Assembly (NCBI GenBank): GCA_017562135.1
Contig: QEYB01001522.1
Coordinates: 620,001-684,000 of the forward strand
Direction: 5' to 3'
Length of the DNA: 64,000 nucleotides
From: Dipylidium caninum
Taxonomy: Eukaryota; Platyhelminthes; Cestoda; Cyclophyllidea; Dipylidiidae
The position numbers and the translations under genes are program-made. Under the pieces are notes generated by a model, which was not told where the DNA came from, made no database searches, and worked only from the letters and a program-made list of their open reading frames with translations. Below, in pieces: positions 50,001 to 62,385 of this stretch. Each line of letters begins with the position of its first letter. Positions within the stretch are counted from its first letter, which is position 1.

Positions 50001-50589
50001 GATTGGGGGACTCTCGCAACGCCCAAGGCAACCAGCTCACTGCGCACGAACCTTGGGTGTCAACGTTAATTGTGAGCATCGGTGTATGAGGCAGGAACGA
50101 CAGTCGTTGAACAGTTCCCTGAAAATTTTTCTACTGAATAAAGAGTAGACTAAAGTCGACATACTTTTCTATTACCCAATCATCATATACATGAACGAAT
50201 GAATGAGATTTTTTCACGTAACAAAATGACTTTTGTTTTGGAGAAAAGGATCCTCTAACAGCGACTCTTTGGAGGACATAACTAGACAGGGGAATCGTTA
50301 GTGGCAGTAAACAAAATAATATGCTCATAATGAAAAGATTTGTCATAATGTCTCGGCAAAGCACAATCTGCAGATTAGGAATAGCTTTTTCCCAAGCCAA
50401 GAAAAAAACAATGAAAAAACATTGACGAGTGGAGTAGCTATTTGCGGTTGTTGGGAAAAGCACAACGCAGGCTTATTAAGTCACCTACCTGGCAAAATTG
50501 AGCCTCCCTTGCAGTCGATTACAGTGTCATACTCGTAATTGGGGCAAATGACCACATCCTCCGAACCATAGGAGAGGATATTTCCGTCA
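41036..50589 (-). CDS. AMDHD1: Imidazolonepropionase-like protein (AMDHD1/HutI family), first exon not found
   Basis: The family hydrolyses imidazolone-5-propionate in histidine breakdown. Exons in gene order: 50489-50589, 48882-49072, 48345-48502, 47288-47406, 46337-46443, 43025-43243, 41036-41329; all join in phase, about 396 residues (human 426). Seen in order: DTVIDCKGGSILPG, DAHTHPVWAGDRV (metal HxH), GASYMEL, GTTTLECKTGYSC, REIVVDNIDVKCAEG, LKLNFHAES, RAVSHLDEVS, PIALGTDFRANLF (metal Asp), ITAATINAAYS and GRQGDFVVIN. Metal ligands remain, but the usual GAH histidine is AAS (YFAASILPK), HADE/HGDE is HAES, and the GGGI loop is NCSDSD. The exon at 43025-43243 is strikingly GC-rich. After RFVHYL the frame continues about 36 residues unlike the usual ending. 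The 5' exon, which must end in phase 2 somewhere beyond 50.6 kb, is unresolved. Introns hold only unrelated open frames. Confidence 0.85.
44158..44181. repeat. Short GGCGA tandem repeat
   Basis: Four to five imperfect copies of GGCGA/GGCAA lie in an intron of the AMDHD1-like gene. Confidence 0.6.
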
Positions 50590-53500
50590 CTGGAATAAGG
50601 ACAATCAAAAGCATCGTTAATTGCGCTACTACCTCTTCGCAAGTGCGCGAAATTGCTCCCCGAAAAAATAAGAAGCTGCGCTAATGGGGCGGAATGATAC
50701 TAAAGAGCATTTCGCGAGAGCCTTATCGAAGTGTGGTGAACAGTCTCGAGGACGCAAGTGGTGTGAAACGAAGGACGAGAGAAGCTGCGCTAAGGCCCGA
50801 TTACGCCACTGGAGCCTGGCATTAGTGCGGGACAAAAGGGCACCGAAAGTGGTCGACCAAGTGCCGCAGGCGGTTGCACTAGGCCTCAGTCGGCGGACTG
50901 GGGCGCGGAGCTTGCAAGCAGCAGGCAAGTCCCCACAGCGTGCCCCAAGTGCCCTGGTGGCGCCCGCCACCGGTGTCTCCGCCCCGCGCCAGACCTTTCC
51001 CCACCCACCTGGACCGCTCCCCTTCAGAAAAGGGCTGGTAAGAAGTTTTCGAAGTCGTCATCCATTAGTCCAATTATGAGTAATTATGTGAACACACTGA
51101 ATACACCCACACATTTGAAAGCATAGGAGAGTGCCAGTGTCCCTTAAAAGGAAAAAAACTTCACTCCAACTACAGCATAGGCAAAATAGCCTCGTCTTTG
51201 TCTACTCTCCCAATAGGCAATAAATTTGGACTTGCGGGTGCAGTGCAGTTATTAGTCCTTCACATTGCCCAAAGCAGTTAATAATAAGTTGAAGGGGGAG
51301 GGGAGGAGGGCGGGGAAAAATACATTGTTTGCCCATGACAACTAAGCCGGGTAGGGTAGCGGCGGGAGCTGCCACTTGTGAGGAAATTGACTCCAGCAAG
51401 AAAGTAAAGCGGAACATTTTGATGCAAATAGGGAATACTATCAAAGAATAAAAATGGCAAGTTAGTCGTAAGGCGTGTAGTCGTCCTAATCTATAAAAGA
51501 AGACACGATTCTTCTTTTAGAAGTCTGCTTGAAAAAAGTCAAATGGAGTCACAAGTGTCGGAGATGTGAACAGTTCTGCGGCGACGGCCACTTCGAACTG
51601 GCGAAAATGAGGACTGTTGTTTACGCGGCCAGGTTGGTGCTCATTCGAGCGTTCGTCCTCACATTCGTCATTTCAAACACTGCCTGTAATTTAAGGCTTA
51701 TGCCCAAAATGAGGGCGCTTTTCTCCACTCTCAATTTCACAGGGCATAAAACCCTCCGAAGCCCAGCAACCGAGTTACCGCAACAGTATTAGGGGGGGGG
51801 GAGATTTTTGAGGTTTTGTTTAATTCAAGGCCAGGTTTTAAGCGAATGTCTTTCCTAAATACTACGAAAAATAAAAGGGTGTATTATAGAGTCAATACGA
51901 GTGCAACAAACGATCATTTCCCTGGAATGGAAGAAGGAGAAAGATTCCCTGAGTTATCAAAAGCAAAACGATATTTTCCCCATCATAATTAACTCTGACA
52001 TTTGCAAAAGCTTGAACGCACTCTTCGTCCAGCTCAGAGGCCCAAATTGGGGCTGTGTACTAAGACGTTCATGTATTTTTCCAAGAGAATCACATTTGTT
52101 AACCATTTAATCCACTTCAGTAGCAAGTAATGCCCAACTGGTCAGCGAGGTGGTCACTTAAGCCCTGACCCTTGACCCTGGTTTTGCATCCGCAGCTCTT
52201 ACACAACTCAGGATAATGGGGAATTATCGTCCACAGTTCCTGGCGGGTGCGCTTTGCCGCCCCCGTCGCCAAGTGAGTCCGGCACGCTGCAATCCGGGCG
52301 ACATGGCGACTTGTCAGGTAAACCGAGACGGATGCTAACAAGCAGGAGACGGACGCCGGCTTCGTGGAAAACAATAACAAGAAGTCGGATAAAATTGGCC
52401 AATCTACAGCATTCCATTGGGTGATTACGGGGGCATAAGTGCCTTGTGTAATATATACCCTCACGGAAGTAATTATAGGCTCTGTTTCCCAAATACAGCA
52501 GCAGTGTGGGGCGATTTTGCGAAGGGCTTCACCTGCCCATAGGCGATGTTCCGGAAAATGACCAACAAGCAACTTATGCGCCGATCCATGCGGTAACGCA
52601 AAGCCAAGAAGTTCGGATATGCTAGAAATAGAAAATTGGAGCAACAGTATAAAAATTCACGTCATTTTATCACAGGCGACTTTCTCCATTTAACCCAACG
52701 AACACTGCAAATCGTGTTAAAATAAGAAAATTACTGGAACAATTCAAGGATGACGGCCTTGAAAGCAGTTGGAACCAACGATGGTAAAACGTATTCAATG
52801 ATCAATCAGTCGTTTAGCATTAACTTAGATAGAAAAAGCACAAATGCAAGGCGACTACGACGTGACCGTATGGATGCGGCGAATAACATTTTAAATGCAG
52901 AGCGCGCAATCGCGGACAATGGGCGACTTCGAGCTGGAATAATCAAGTCTGGGCAAATTTCTGCGAAAATCGCATACTGAACGAGAAGTTGAGAATAGGA
53001 AAGAGAGATTAAGTGCTTTACACATAAAAGACTTCCCTCCTTCAATGTTCCCAGAAGTGTAAGTGTTATAACTCAGAGCCCCAGAGTCCAAGTCTCTTAT
53101 ACGTCGCCCTATAATTGCTTTATGTCCGGACGCGTAAACAATTTATACCTGAAAGAACTGCGGCAACCTAAGAGTATGGTTTTCGTTTGCTGTCATCTTT
53201 GGTATAGACTTGCCCACTTATCTTCACACTGTTCAGTAAATAGCGACCGGATGGTGGGGACAACATTCACCGCTTTTATACGCTGGAACTGAAATGATGA
53301 AAAAATATCCTAGCTACATCCAGCATTTTTGCATGTCTGTTGATTAATATTAAAAGTTCCGGTATCGTCGCTCGACTGCCCGCATAAAGTCATCCGAGGC
53401 AGTGAAGCCGTTAAACGCCGCAATGCGCCAGGGCCTCGTGCCAACTTCAACCTGTCAGCCTCTCGAGTGGGCTTCATAGACGGGCCGAGGGCCAAATACC

Positions 53501-56500
53501 AATCAGTTATCAGCAGGCCAAAGTAAAAGTCCGCAGAAATCCGAGAAACATCTTTATACAGGACACTTCACCACTTCATAGCCAAGCATTATTATTTCCT
53601 ACAAAAACCTCCTTAACTAAAAGGGTTCCAGTAGAGGTACGGAGATAAATCGGTGAGTAGAGATGCAGCGCGGGAATTAGAACAAAGATACTCGGTGTCC
53701 AATGCCAGAGCGAAAAAAAGTAGAGGCGATTCATGGAGTTGACAAATTGTACTATGTCTGTGGATGGCTCCAGTGGCTTTTCGACGGCTTTTAACCTCTG
53801 AGAGGAGGAGACCACACAGCTGGTTAGAGCATTGGAGTGATTTTAAGACTAATCCCATTTTCTAGCCTGCATTAGTAGTAGCAGACAACCCAAAGTTCCA
53901 TATAGGACAGTAACGAACAGGCGATAAGCACAAATGCCATCACCGTTTGTATTGAGGCGATAAATTTTCGGAGTTGCTTACCTCCCATCATCATAAGGAC
54001 CAAACAATCTATCAATCAAACTGAATTGTATTAAGATTCAGATACCTCAACACAAACTGCGCCTCTTCAAACCTCTTTGGTTTATCAACGAATTAGGTGA
54101 GGTATGATGTTCCGAGAGACAGAAAGACTATGAGTTTAAAAGAACAATTACCGATTTTTAAAACTCATATTGTTCAATTAATGATGACTAGTTGGTTCCA
54201 CATAAAAAAGAACAGTTAGAAGGCCGAGGAATTTTGGTTAAGCACTGACAAAGTTCAGTTACAGTTCGAGTTGCGGAAAGTCACAAATTAAGTGGCAAGA
54301 GTGGATATCAATCAAATAAGCATTAAAATGGCAAGTATGAGAGCATGTAAAACTGTCTGACAGAAATATAAAGGAAAGAAAAGCCTATTTTATGGGCTTG
54401 TATCTGTAATGAACATGAAAATAGCTTCTAAGAGGGTTGGCTTTGTTCATCATCGAGAGGCCACGCATAACTCATTTAATTCATCCGCACAATGCTTTAG
54501 CGTTTGGGTTTGAAAGAGAAAAGTAAATCAAAAAGGTGAAGTTTCAGCGAAGTAAAGTGCATTATATACATAAAGACGGGCCTATCTTGGTAAAATGTCT
54601 CACATCAAAGAACCTCATTATAATTCCCTATGCCATTTAATGGAAAGTGGTCTGCTACACTTTCCAAACTAATGCAATTTTAAATGCCGAAGATCGCATT
54701 GCCATTAATTAAGTAATGAGTTGTGAAAATGCACTCGAAACTCAAGGCAATTGATAACGCTTCAAGGAATGTTTTTCTGCCCAGCTTCTCATAGTAATAG
54801 CAAAAACGGAGGACTAGTAAGATGAACATCAAAAGCCTTAGCAAGTGTTTAAAACACTTGCTAAAATAATCAAGGATATGGCTACATAAGGCCTAATTGA
54901 AGTAGAGCTCAAAAGATGCTCATTTATTGTCTATCTTAATGGTCGACTTGATTTATTGACTTACAATGAAGAGTTTGTTAATAGACGTTAATGCTAACTA
55001 ATAACATATACCATGAAATCTTTTAGGAATTTCGAAATTTCGCCTTCAATTAGAAAGACAACTTGGGTGTCCATAGCAAGTGTTGAAGTCATATTTGATA
55101 GAAATTATTGTGCGAGTAATTGACTTTGGAAATAGCGGACTTCATTTCCAACTAGTTCGAAAGAAATATTATAAATCACGAAGCAGCCTCAAATCAGTAT
55201 ATTGCTGCAGATGTTCTGGATGAGACAAGTTGTTTCAAGCGCAAATACACTAAAATATTTACCTAAACAAATTACTAAAGAAAATTTGGAAAAACCAATA
55301 ACAGTCAGTGGAAAACAATAAAAAAACTGTGACACCGAGAAGGAGGATTTTGACAGTCTATTAAATTTGAATAAAATAAATAGTTGAAAGTGAACAGAGA
55401 AAACTCACCTGTCCAAAAGAATGGCATACTTGGTTTTGAAATCGGGATCACTTGTAACACAGAAGAGGTCATAACCATCAACCATAAATGTTTGTTTTGA
55501 ATTTCTTGTAACATTTACTATTTGAGAAATGTTTTTGAGAAGGATTGCCATTCCCAATAGGTCCAGAAAAAATATTCAGTGTACAATACCTAAACCAGCA
55601 GGATTATGGATTGTGAATGTAAACTGAGGTGGGAATTGACACAGATTACGGACCATCATGTAAGATAAAAGAACATAGTGTTCTTAAATGGTATACGACC
55701 AATTAATGCCAGCAGTTAACAAAATTAACAAGTGTTAAGGCGCATCATATGCATTCGATGAAATGATGAATGTCAATACGAGACTGATTATAAGGAACTT
55801 TTAGATATTCATCCTAGTCATGTCATATATGACCGGATTCTTAGCGAGAACAAATGATTTAAAGGCATTCAAATAATTTTTAAGTATGCAGCCTCAGGTT
55901 AATTCTCGAAGTATAGCTGGTGAGGAAGAAAAATTTTACGAGACAATACTCTTAATTAGCGGAATGTCCGACGCAGTGACCTAGCAGCGCCAATAAAACG
56001 TTCCCTTGAAATAGCGTCGATTTAGGGTCGTTCACAAGTCGCCTGTTTGTGAAGATTAAACAAATTATGCGTAACGCTTTGCAAAACGTGCACGTAAGGT
56101 ACATTTACGCAATGAAGCCAATTTTTATTAAACGTCATTAATTTTAACAATTTAAAAAACAGATATAGAGGAAATTTGTGGGGTAGTTACTTTAATCGGG
56201 CTTCTTCATAATCACCGCCTTATCCATAACCCGCGGAGTTCTTACGACACCTTTCACAAATTTGTACAAAGCGTCACATTCGTTGACATATATTGGTACC
56301 AGGACACAGATCCGTTTATGTCTTAATATGTATTCCTTTGAAGATTTGAATCCCTACATGTCGGTCTTTCGTGTAAAAATCATATTTATAACTAATTACC
56401 ACCTCCGATCTTTACGAAAGCATATCATAAGTCGTCACAACTTAGTAATTGTCTCATTTGGTGAAATAATAACAACGACATCCCTAATCTAAAGTGAGCC

Positions 56501-56955
56501 ATTATCTGTTTATGGCAAATTACCTCGGACCCATATATTCGAAGCATTAAGTAATCAATTTTTGGCTCGAATGCATAAACACTGAGTTAGATTGGTGATT
56601 CGTTTGCTAGGATTCGTCATGATCCAAATTTATAACATTTGTCTCCAAAAACAAAAGGAGGACGGTTACGCATAAAATGGGAGCGTATGCCTCACCCGCC
56701 TTCCATTGGCAATTCCAAGATCTCTAACTTTAAATTCGGTTGCCATATACATTATTTATGAAGGTCACATGCATTCCACTCTCTTGCCAGATAGCTGCAT
56801 TAGTTAATCGTTAAGTCTTCCGAGCCAATATGTGATGACGAGAGAACAGCTGTAGCCAATCGGGAAATAATAAACTCCACCAATGGCGACGCGAACACGG
56901 TCGTCTTACGGAGGTTGTGTGGGTGCTGATCCGAAGTTGCACTTTGCACCCTGGA
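50590..56955. other. Intergenic, 6.4 kb between divergent genes
   Basis: It must include the missing first exon and promoter of the AMDHD1-like gene (minus) and the promoter of the mitochondrial carrier (plus). A GC- and CpG-rich block at about 50820-51020 is the best candidate for the former. A possible small minus-strand exon ends at a GTGGGT donor near 51010 with the right phase, but its sequence is not diagnostic. The region 53.9-56.2 kb is AT-rich with no meaningful frames. Confidence 0.35.
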
Positions 56956-59900
56956 ATGGAAGAAAAGGGTAGTCTAAATCCGGAAGATCGGGAGCGCATC
57001 GCGAATCTTTTCAAAGAACTCGATGTCGACAAGGATGGCCGCGTCAGCGTGGCTGAACTCGCCTCCAAAATCAAGGGCTCTGAACAGTCATCAACGGCTA
57101 CAAAAATTATCACACGAGGCGACGACTCAAGTTCCAAATCAACAATGACTTTCAATGAATTTGTCGATTATGTGACGGACACAGAAACTCAACTTAAACT
57201 TGCTTTCCGGCAAATGGACAAAAATCAAGATAATGTTGTCGACGCCTCAGAAATACGGTCCGCAATGAAAGAACTGGGCGTGGAGATCGGTCAGAAAGAA
57301 GCACAAAAGCTATTAAGTAAAGTCGACAAGGACGGGTCATTGACCATCGACTTCACTGAATGGAGAGATTTCCTCTTGCTTTCTGGTAAAACGCAGCTCC
57401 ATGACATTTTCCATTACTGGAGACGCGCTTCGGCTGTTGATATCGGCGAACTTGTCCAAGTGCCCGACGATTACACAGAAGAAGAAAAGAAATCGGGTGA
57501 AGCGTGGAGAACGTTGTTGGCAGGAGGTGACTGCTTCGCTTTTCGTTAATATTGAATTATGTCTAGCAGGGAAGTAAAATTGATGGAAGTTTGATTAGGA
57601 AAACCATCACGTAAAGTTTGATTAGGAAAACCATCACGTAAATGTGCTTTCCTCCACGTTGCGACGATTTTACTCGGCATTAAGCATAGTTTTAGCACAT
57701 TCTGCTGCAACTCTCAATTAAGGTATTTGTGTTATAGCTCATGCAACCCCTGTTCTCCGCTTCTACAAGTTTAAGTGTTTTTCATAGCTTATTATGCCGA
57801 TCACTATGAAGTTTAGGAACTAATGGCGCCGCTTGCATAACATCTCATTGTCGTATAAAATGCAACATCACATTCTCTGACTAGTTTTAGCATAATTTCG
57901 TAATTCCTCATGGTTGTAACCATTTTGTTCTCATTGCTCTGTGCTACGAAACTTGGGTTGATCATCTGCATTGACTAGCATTAATCCACGTAAGAATTGT
58001 GCTTATGCAGATAAAGTAGCGCTTTTATGGTCACTCCGAAGTCAAGGCTTACGAGCATCAGACTTCAGGGCTGCGCGCCAAAGCTTACGTTACATACGCC
58101 CTCAAAGCGATTGAAACTGCAATTCATTTACCACGCGTCATTACTTAAACACATTTATCGGATTTAAAAGGACGAGCTCTTGTAAACAAAGTAAGCAACA
58201 GAACTTCATTTTTCGCTTTGTGCCATGTATACTGCGTATCGAAGGGCAATCCAACAAAGTTACTCATCGGAGTTAGCAGACACCGCGTCTGAACACCTGC
58301 CGGGGCGAGATGTCACGGCATCGCCGATGTCGGGCCATCTAGGCCCGCGAGCAGGTGAGGACAAGGAAACCCGGTGAAATGCGCACCCCAGCCCAAACTC
58401 ATGAATATGTCTGCGTTTGTGCTCTGTGACGGCGCAGGAGCCAATGAGAGGCAGAGGCGATGGCATCTGCCACCGGTGCTCAGACGCACTCGCGTCTCGC
58501 GTCAGCAACTCAGGCGCCGTAAGACGCGTCCACGAAGGCCTGGCTTTCCTGGCTGCCAATGACATAACTGTGAATCAAAGTCCGCTAAGGTTACAGAAGG
58601 CAGCTCCTGGTATCACTTTGCATGTGGCAATCCAGAACCCAGGCAAGCGCCTTAAGGCAATTAACCTGGGGCCACACTCGTACCATAACAAGGTGATGGC
58701 GCCTCGACTGTTTCATTTGCGTTGTTGTTTACAATCCTTATTTGTTTTATATGGTCACTAGTTAAACCTTTGTGACCATGTAAAGGCAAAGGGCTCTTCA
58801 GCAAATCACACAGAAGTGGCACAATAAAAATTGCGACAGAATGCGTATGCTAACCCAAGTCGACAAGAAGTGGTGTGGAGTAGTCCGCAAAGACGTTCTT
58901 TGCTCGCCCTCAGGCATTGCCGGATGCGTGTCCCGGACAGCAACAGCGCCGTTGGATCGAATCAAGACCATCTACCAAGCACGCGGGGGCCGAGCCGCGT
59001 CCACGGGTCTCATGGGCTCCTTCCGGCTTATGCTCAAAGAAGGCGGTTTCGTCTCCATGTGGCGCGGAAACGGAGTCAACTGCATAAAAATTGCGCCGGA
59101 ACAAGCATTCCGGTTTCAGGCCTATGAGACCTACAAAAAGTTCTTCTTCAAGAAGGACGGCTCCACTGAACCGCTGGCGATGCACGAAAAGTTCACCGCT
59201 GGCGCTCTGGCAGGAGCCACTTCGCAGACTTTAATCTATCCCATGGAGGTATGGAGATGAAAAAGAAATGAGAAAAATTACGTTTTAGTCGAAAAATGTG
59301 ATGGCTGCCGCTTTGGTTCCCCCAAACGCTGGATAAGAGAAAAATGCTAAATTAAATTTTTTTGCAATAAATTTCAAATAATCTTCCACATACTTTCGGA
59401 CGTTAACCAGCATGGCAGTTTACTCCGTTATTCGATCGTCACTTTGACAGCTGAGCTATGATTTTAAGGTTAAAGAAAAGAAAACCTTAGTTCATACCTG
59501 TCATCTCACCCAACAACAGGCAGCAAGTGGTCATCTCCAGGGGTGGCATCTGCAGACGTTCCATTCTGTTTCTGAAATGAAGTCGCTTGGCCCATGCCTC
59601 GACCACGAAGCCGGCATTTTCATACACGCCTGGACGCCTTAAATCAGCCGCAATAAATTATGATTTCAATGTGTTATTTCAGTCGCGCCAGAGGTGCATG
59701 TTGTCTTTCACTGAAAATCGTTTCATCTTACAGGTACTAAAGACGCGAATGTGTCTCCGCAAAACAAATCAGTACTCGTCGATGTTTGATTGCGCGCGGA
59801 AACTCTATTCGGAGCACGGATTGTGGGTATTTTATCGGGGCTACGTTCCAAATCTAGTGGGCATCCTTCCCTACGCGGGGATCGACCTGGCCCTCTACGA

Positions 59901-60852
59901 GACCTTCAAGGCGTTATACGTGAAGGCAATCAATCGCAGAGCGGGCAATGAGGGAGACCACAGACTGGCCGCGCCGCCGGTCTACGTTTCGCTGACCGCC
60001 GGAGCGTGTTCCTCCGTATGCGGTCAAGTTGCCACCTACCCCTTGGCTCTCATTAAGACCAAACTGCAGGCAGAGAGCGAAAGGGTAAGCCTTTGCACCC
60101 ATTCCATCCCCTCACCATGGCTCTCGAGGTTGAATATTTCGTGGTGCATGAGACCGTTCTTATCTCGAGAATTAATTTTTGGCGGGTAGTCGTGCACTTC
60201 ATGATTTGTGTTTACCTCAACAGGCAAATGGTATGTGGCGTTGTCCTAACTTCCGTAGAAGTCATTAGCAGGTTGTGCTATCAACGTTATTGTTTTGAGG
60301 TCTGTTTCCAGTTAAATGCCATCTATAAAAGGAGTGATAAAAACACTACGTCGACTAGCGAAAAGTGGGATCGGCCTGGAGTATCTAGTAAGAGGTACTT
60401 CAACTAAAAAACATAATAAACATCTAATACTGTCTAAAAGACACGGTTTTTTTGGGAAGTGGGGAGATTCTGAAATTCTGCATAATGTGACTCCCCAAAC
60501 AAATATTGTACATATAAGTAAGGTATACAACCGAGCCAGGTAATCTCTCGTTTAAACTTCGAGGTAAATTCTAGCCACGCACACCTTAGTAAAATTGAGT
60601 TTGACTACTCTTTCCAAGCGATACTCCACCCGCGATTCTAAAGCCGGTGAGAAGGCTTGTTATTTTAACGCAACTATGCCGCATTTCATGAATTTGCAGA
60701 CTTCGCTCCAAAAGCTTGTTCAGAGAATAATCAAAACTGAAGGCGTAAGGGGTCTGTATCGTGGAATGGGAGCCAACATGCTGAAGGTGATCCCAGCAGT
60801 CAGCATATCGTATGCGTGCTATGAGAAGACCCGGACTGTGATGGGAATCTAG
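56956..60852 (+). CDS. SLC25A24: Calcium-binding mitochondrial ATP-Mg/phosphate carrier (SCaMC)
   Basis: SCaMC carriers exchange ATP-Mg for phosphate across the inner mitochondrial membrane when cytosolic calcium rises. Exons 56956-57526, 58914-59248, 59734-60084 and 60700-60852 join in phase to 469 residues, the family's usual length (human 477). The first exon is the calcium sensor: EF-hand 1 DVDKDGRVSVAE is canonical, hand 2 (GDDSSSKSTMTFNEF) has lost its loop residues, hand 3 is DKNQDNVVDASE and hand 4 lies around KVDKDGSLTIDF. It ends with the linker FTEWRDF through LLAGG. Exons 2-4 carry three carrier repeats with signatures APLDRIK, YPMEVLK and YPLALIK; the third has Ala for Asp, as in SCaMC proteins. 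The protein ends YEKTRTVMGI. SLC25A24, A25 and A23 are close paralogues and I cannot separate them. ATG at 56956 is the first in frame. Confidence 0.94.
57588..57641 (+). repeat. Perfect tandem duplication of a 27-base unit
   Basis: Two adjacent identical copies starting AGTTTGATTAGG lie in the first intron of the mitochondrial carrier gene, 62 bases after the donor. Confidence 0.9.
58250..58570. other. GC/CpG-rich block in an intron of the carrier gene
   Basis: Both strands are open for 60-100 codons here, as GC-rich DNA often is. No domain was recognised. It could be an internal promoter giving a carrier form without the EF-hand sensor, or an old repeat. Confidence 0.35.
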
Positions 60853-61117
60853 GCTATATTATGCCATAGTAATTTTGCCTTTTCCTTCTCCTTTTGTCTA
60901 CCAACACTTTTTTTCTGAAATGCACCTCTCTTTTGCACCCGTTTTTCTCATTTACAAAAGGGAATCACAATGGAGAGAGTTTAACAGCATTATCGCAATT
61001 AAATTACCCGATGTTCGAGTAGACTTTGAGAAACGTCTGAGGTCACTAGAGGAGCATACGATAATTAACAAGTGAGCTGACTGCGTTCAAAACCAACTAA
61101 CCCTCAAACGTTTGAAA

Positions 61118-61140
61118 AATAAATTAATGACTCTAATAAA
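61118..61140 (+). terminator. Two polyadenylation signals for the mitochondrial carrier
   Basis: AATAAA occurs at 61118-61123 and 61135-61140, about 270 bases after the carrier stop codon, on the coding strand. Confidence 0.5.
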
Positions 61141-62385
61141 GGGGTGTGTCTTGAAGCAAATTACAGCATATATTTCTAGGAGCCAGGGTAATATGCTCGT
61201 GGTTGGCCTTATTCAAGGCAATTTTCGAATTCATTGAGAACAGGTCTATTAGGATTTTAGTTCTGGCATATCAACGCAGCACTTCCACATTCTTCCTATA
61301 TAATTCTGGCTTTCCAACTTTTTAACAGGCTCTCAGCCATTTCTTACTTGCCATTGGATTTATTACGTATTTCTATGAGGAATGTTCAAATTATTAGCTT
61401 TAAAACTCTCTTTCTTCATAATTGGCTTGGTCCTTTTATTCTCAATACATTCTTCAACGAGCAAACTTGAATACTATTGAAATTTGCTTGCACTGAAAAG
61501 TTATTGATGCTGCGTAGTTGATAAACATTACAGCCTTATGACGGTATGAAGAGAAAATGCGGATTAGCGCTAAAGTCACCCTACTTAGGAAATTATTCGA
61601 CCCCACAAGATTACAAAATTTCTGGTATCATTATCATGAAGTTTGTTCTGAAGAGCTTTGTTGCTTGAATAATCGCCATCCCGGGAAACGAGAAGTGGTT
61701 TGGGAAAAAAACAGACTGCTGACTATAATGTCACTGAACTGTGCGTCGGTGCATTTATAATGTCATGTTGGTTGGTATAAATATTATTAAATAATTTAAA
61801 GTAGCCCAAAGCCTTGCAAGTTATTAACGACCTTACAATGTTTTATTGATTAAACATATAACCGCACTTGGCAGCGTAATTAACCGCGTATTTTATTTTC
61901 ACGCGAAATGCGTGATAACAAGTGTTGTTAATTATGGTAAGTTAATCTGGCTGCAGAGACCCTGATATAATTTTGCAGCACAATGCCCAAACGTCATTAA
62001 TCTTTTATCGATGTTTTGATGCTTAGGAAAATTTTCTTGGCTGTATTTATAAAGTGCGGCCCAGGAACGTTTGTAAATAAAATGCAGAAACTTCGCCTTA
62101 ATCTTCAAAATGTGTATCACACAGATTTAGCTCCCTTATTTGTTGTTCCATCAAAAATCACAATTGGCACAGAGTACAACGTTTTAGCTTTATGCCATTT
62201 AAATATGTTCATGGAGCTGTCAATAACCTTGCAGTACACAACTTCTTGTGGCAGTCTACATCAAACTTCCTCTAAAAAATGTTTAAATAAATAAATTTAA
62301 TATGACTAAAGTACCGTTCGGGTGAAGAGACATGAACACGAGATGTGAGTTGCAGGCCTACCGTTTTAGCAGGATGGTTTCTCAG
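61141..62385. other. Intergenic or 5' region of the TTLL gene
   Basis: AT-rich with no supported coding exon. An earlier 5' exon of the TTLL gene may lie here, because the first recognised exon begins at an acceptor in mid-codon. Confidence 0.35.

Noticed and set aside
51202..51444. Possible first exon of the AMDHD1-like gene (LQLIINCFGQ..)
   Set aside because: The resemblance to the family's N-terminus is too weak and the following residues do not align.
52117..52644. Minus-strand frame of 175 codons
   Set aside because: No domain, no splice partners that fit the AMDHD1 start, and no biased composition; probably chance.
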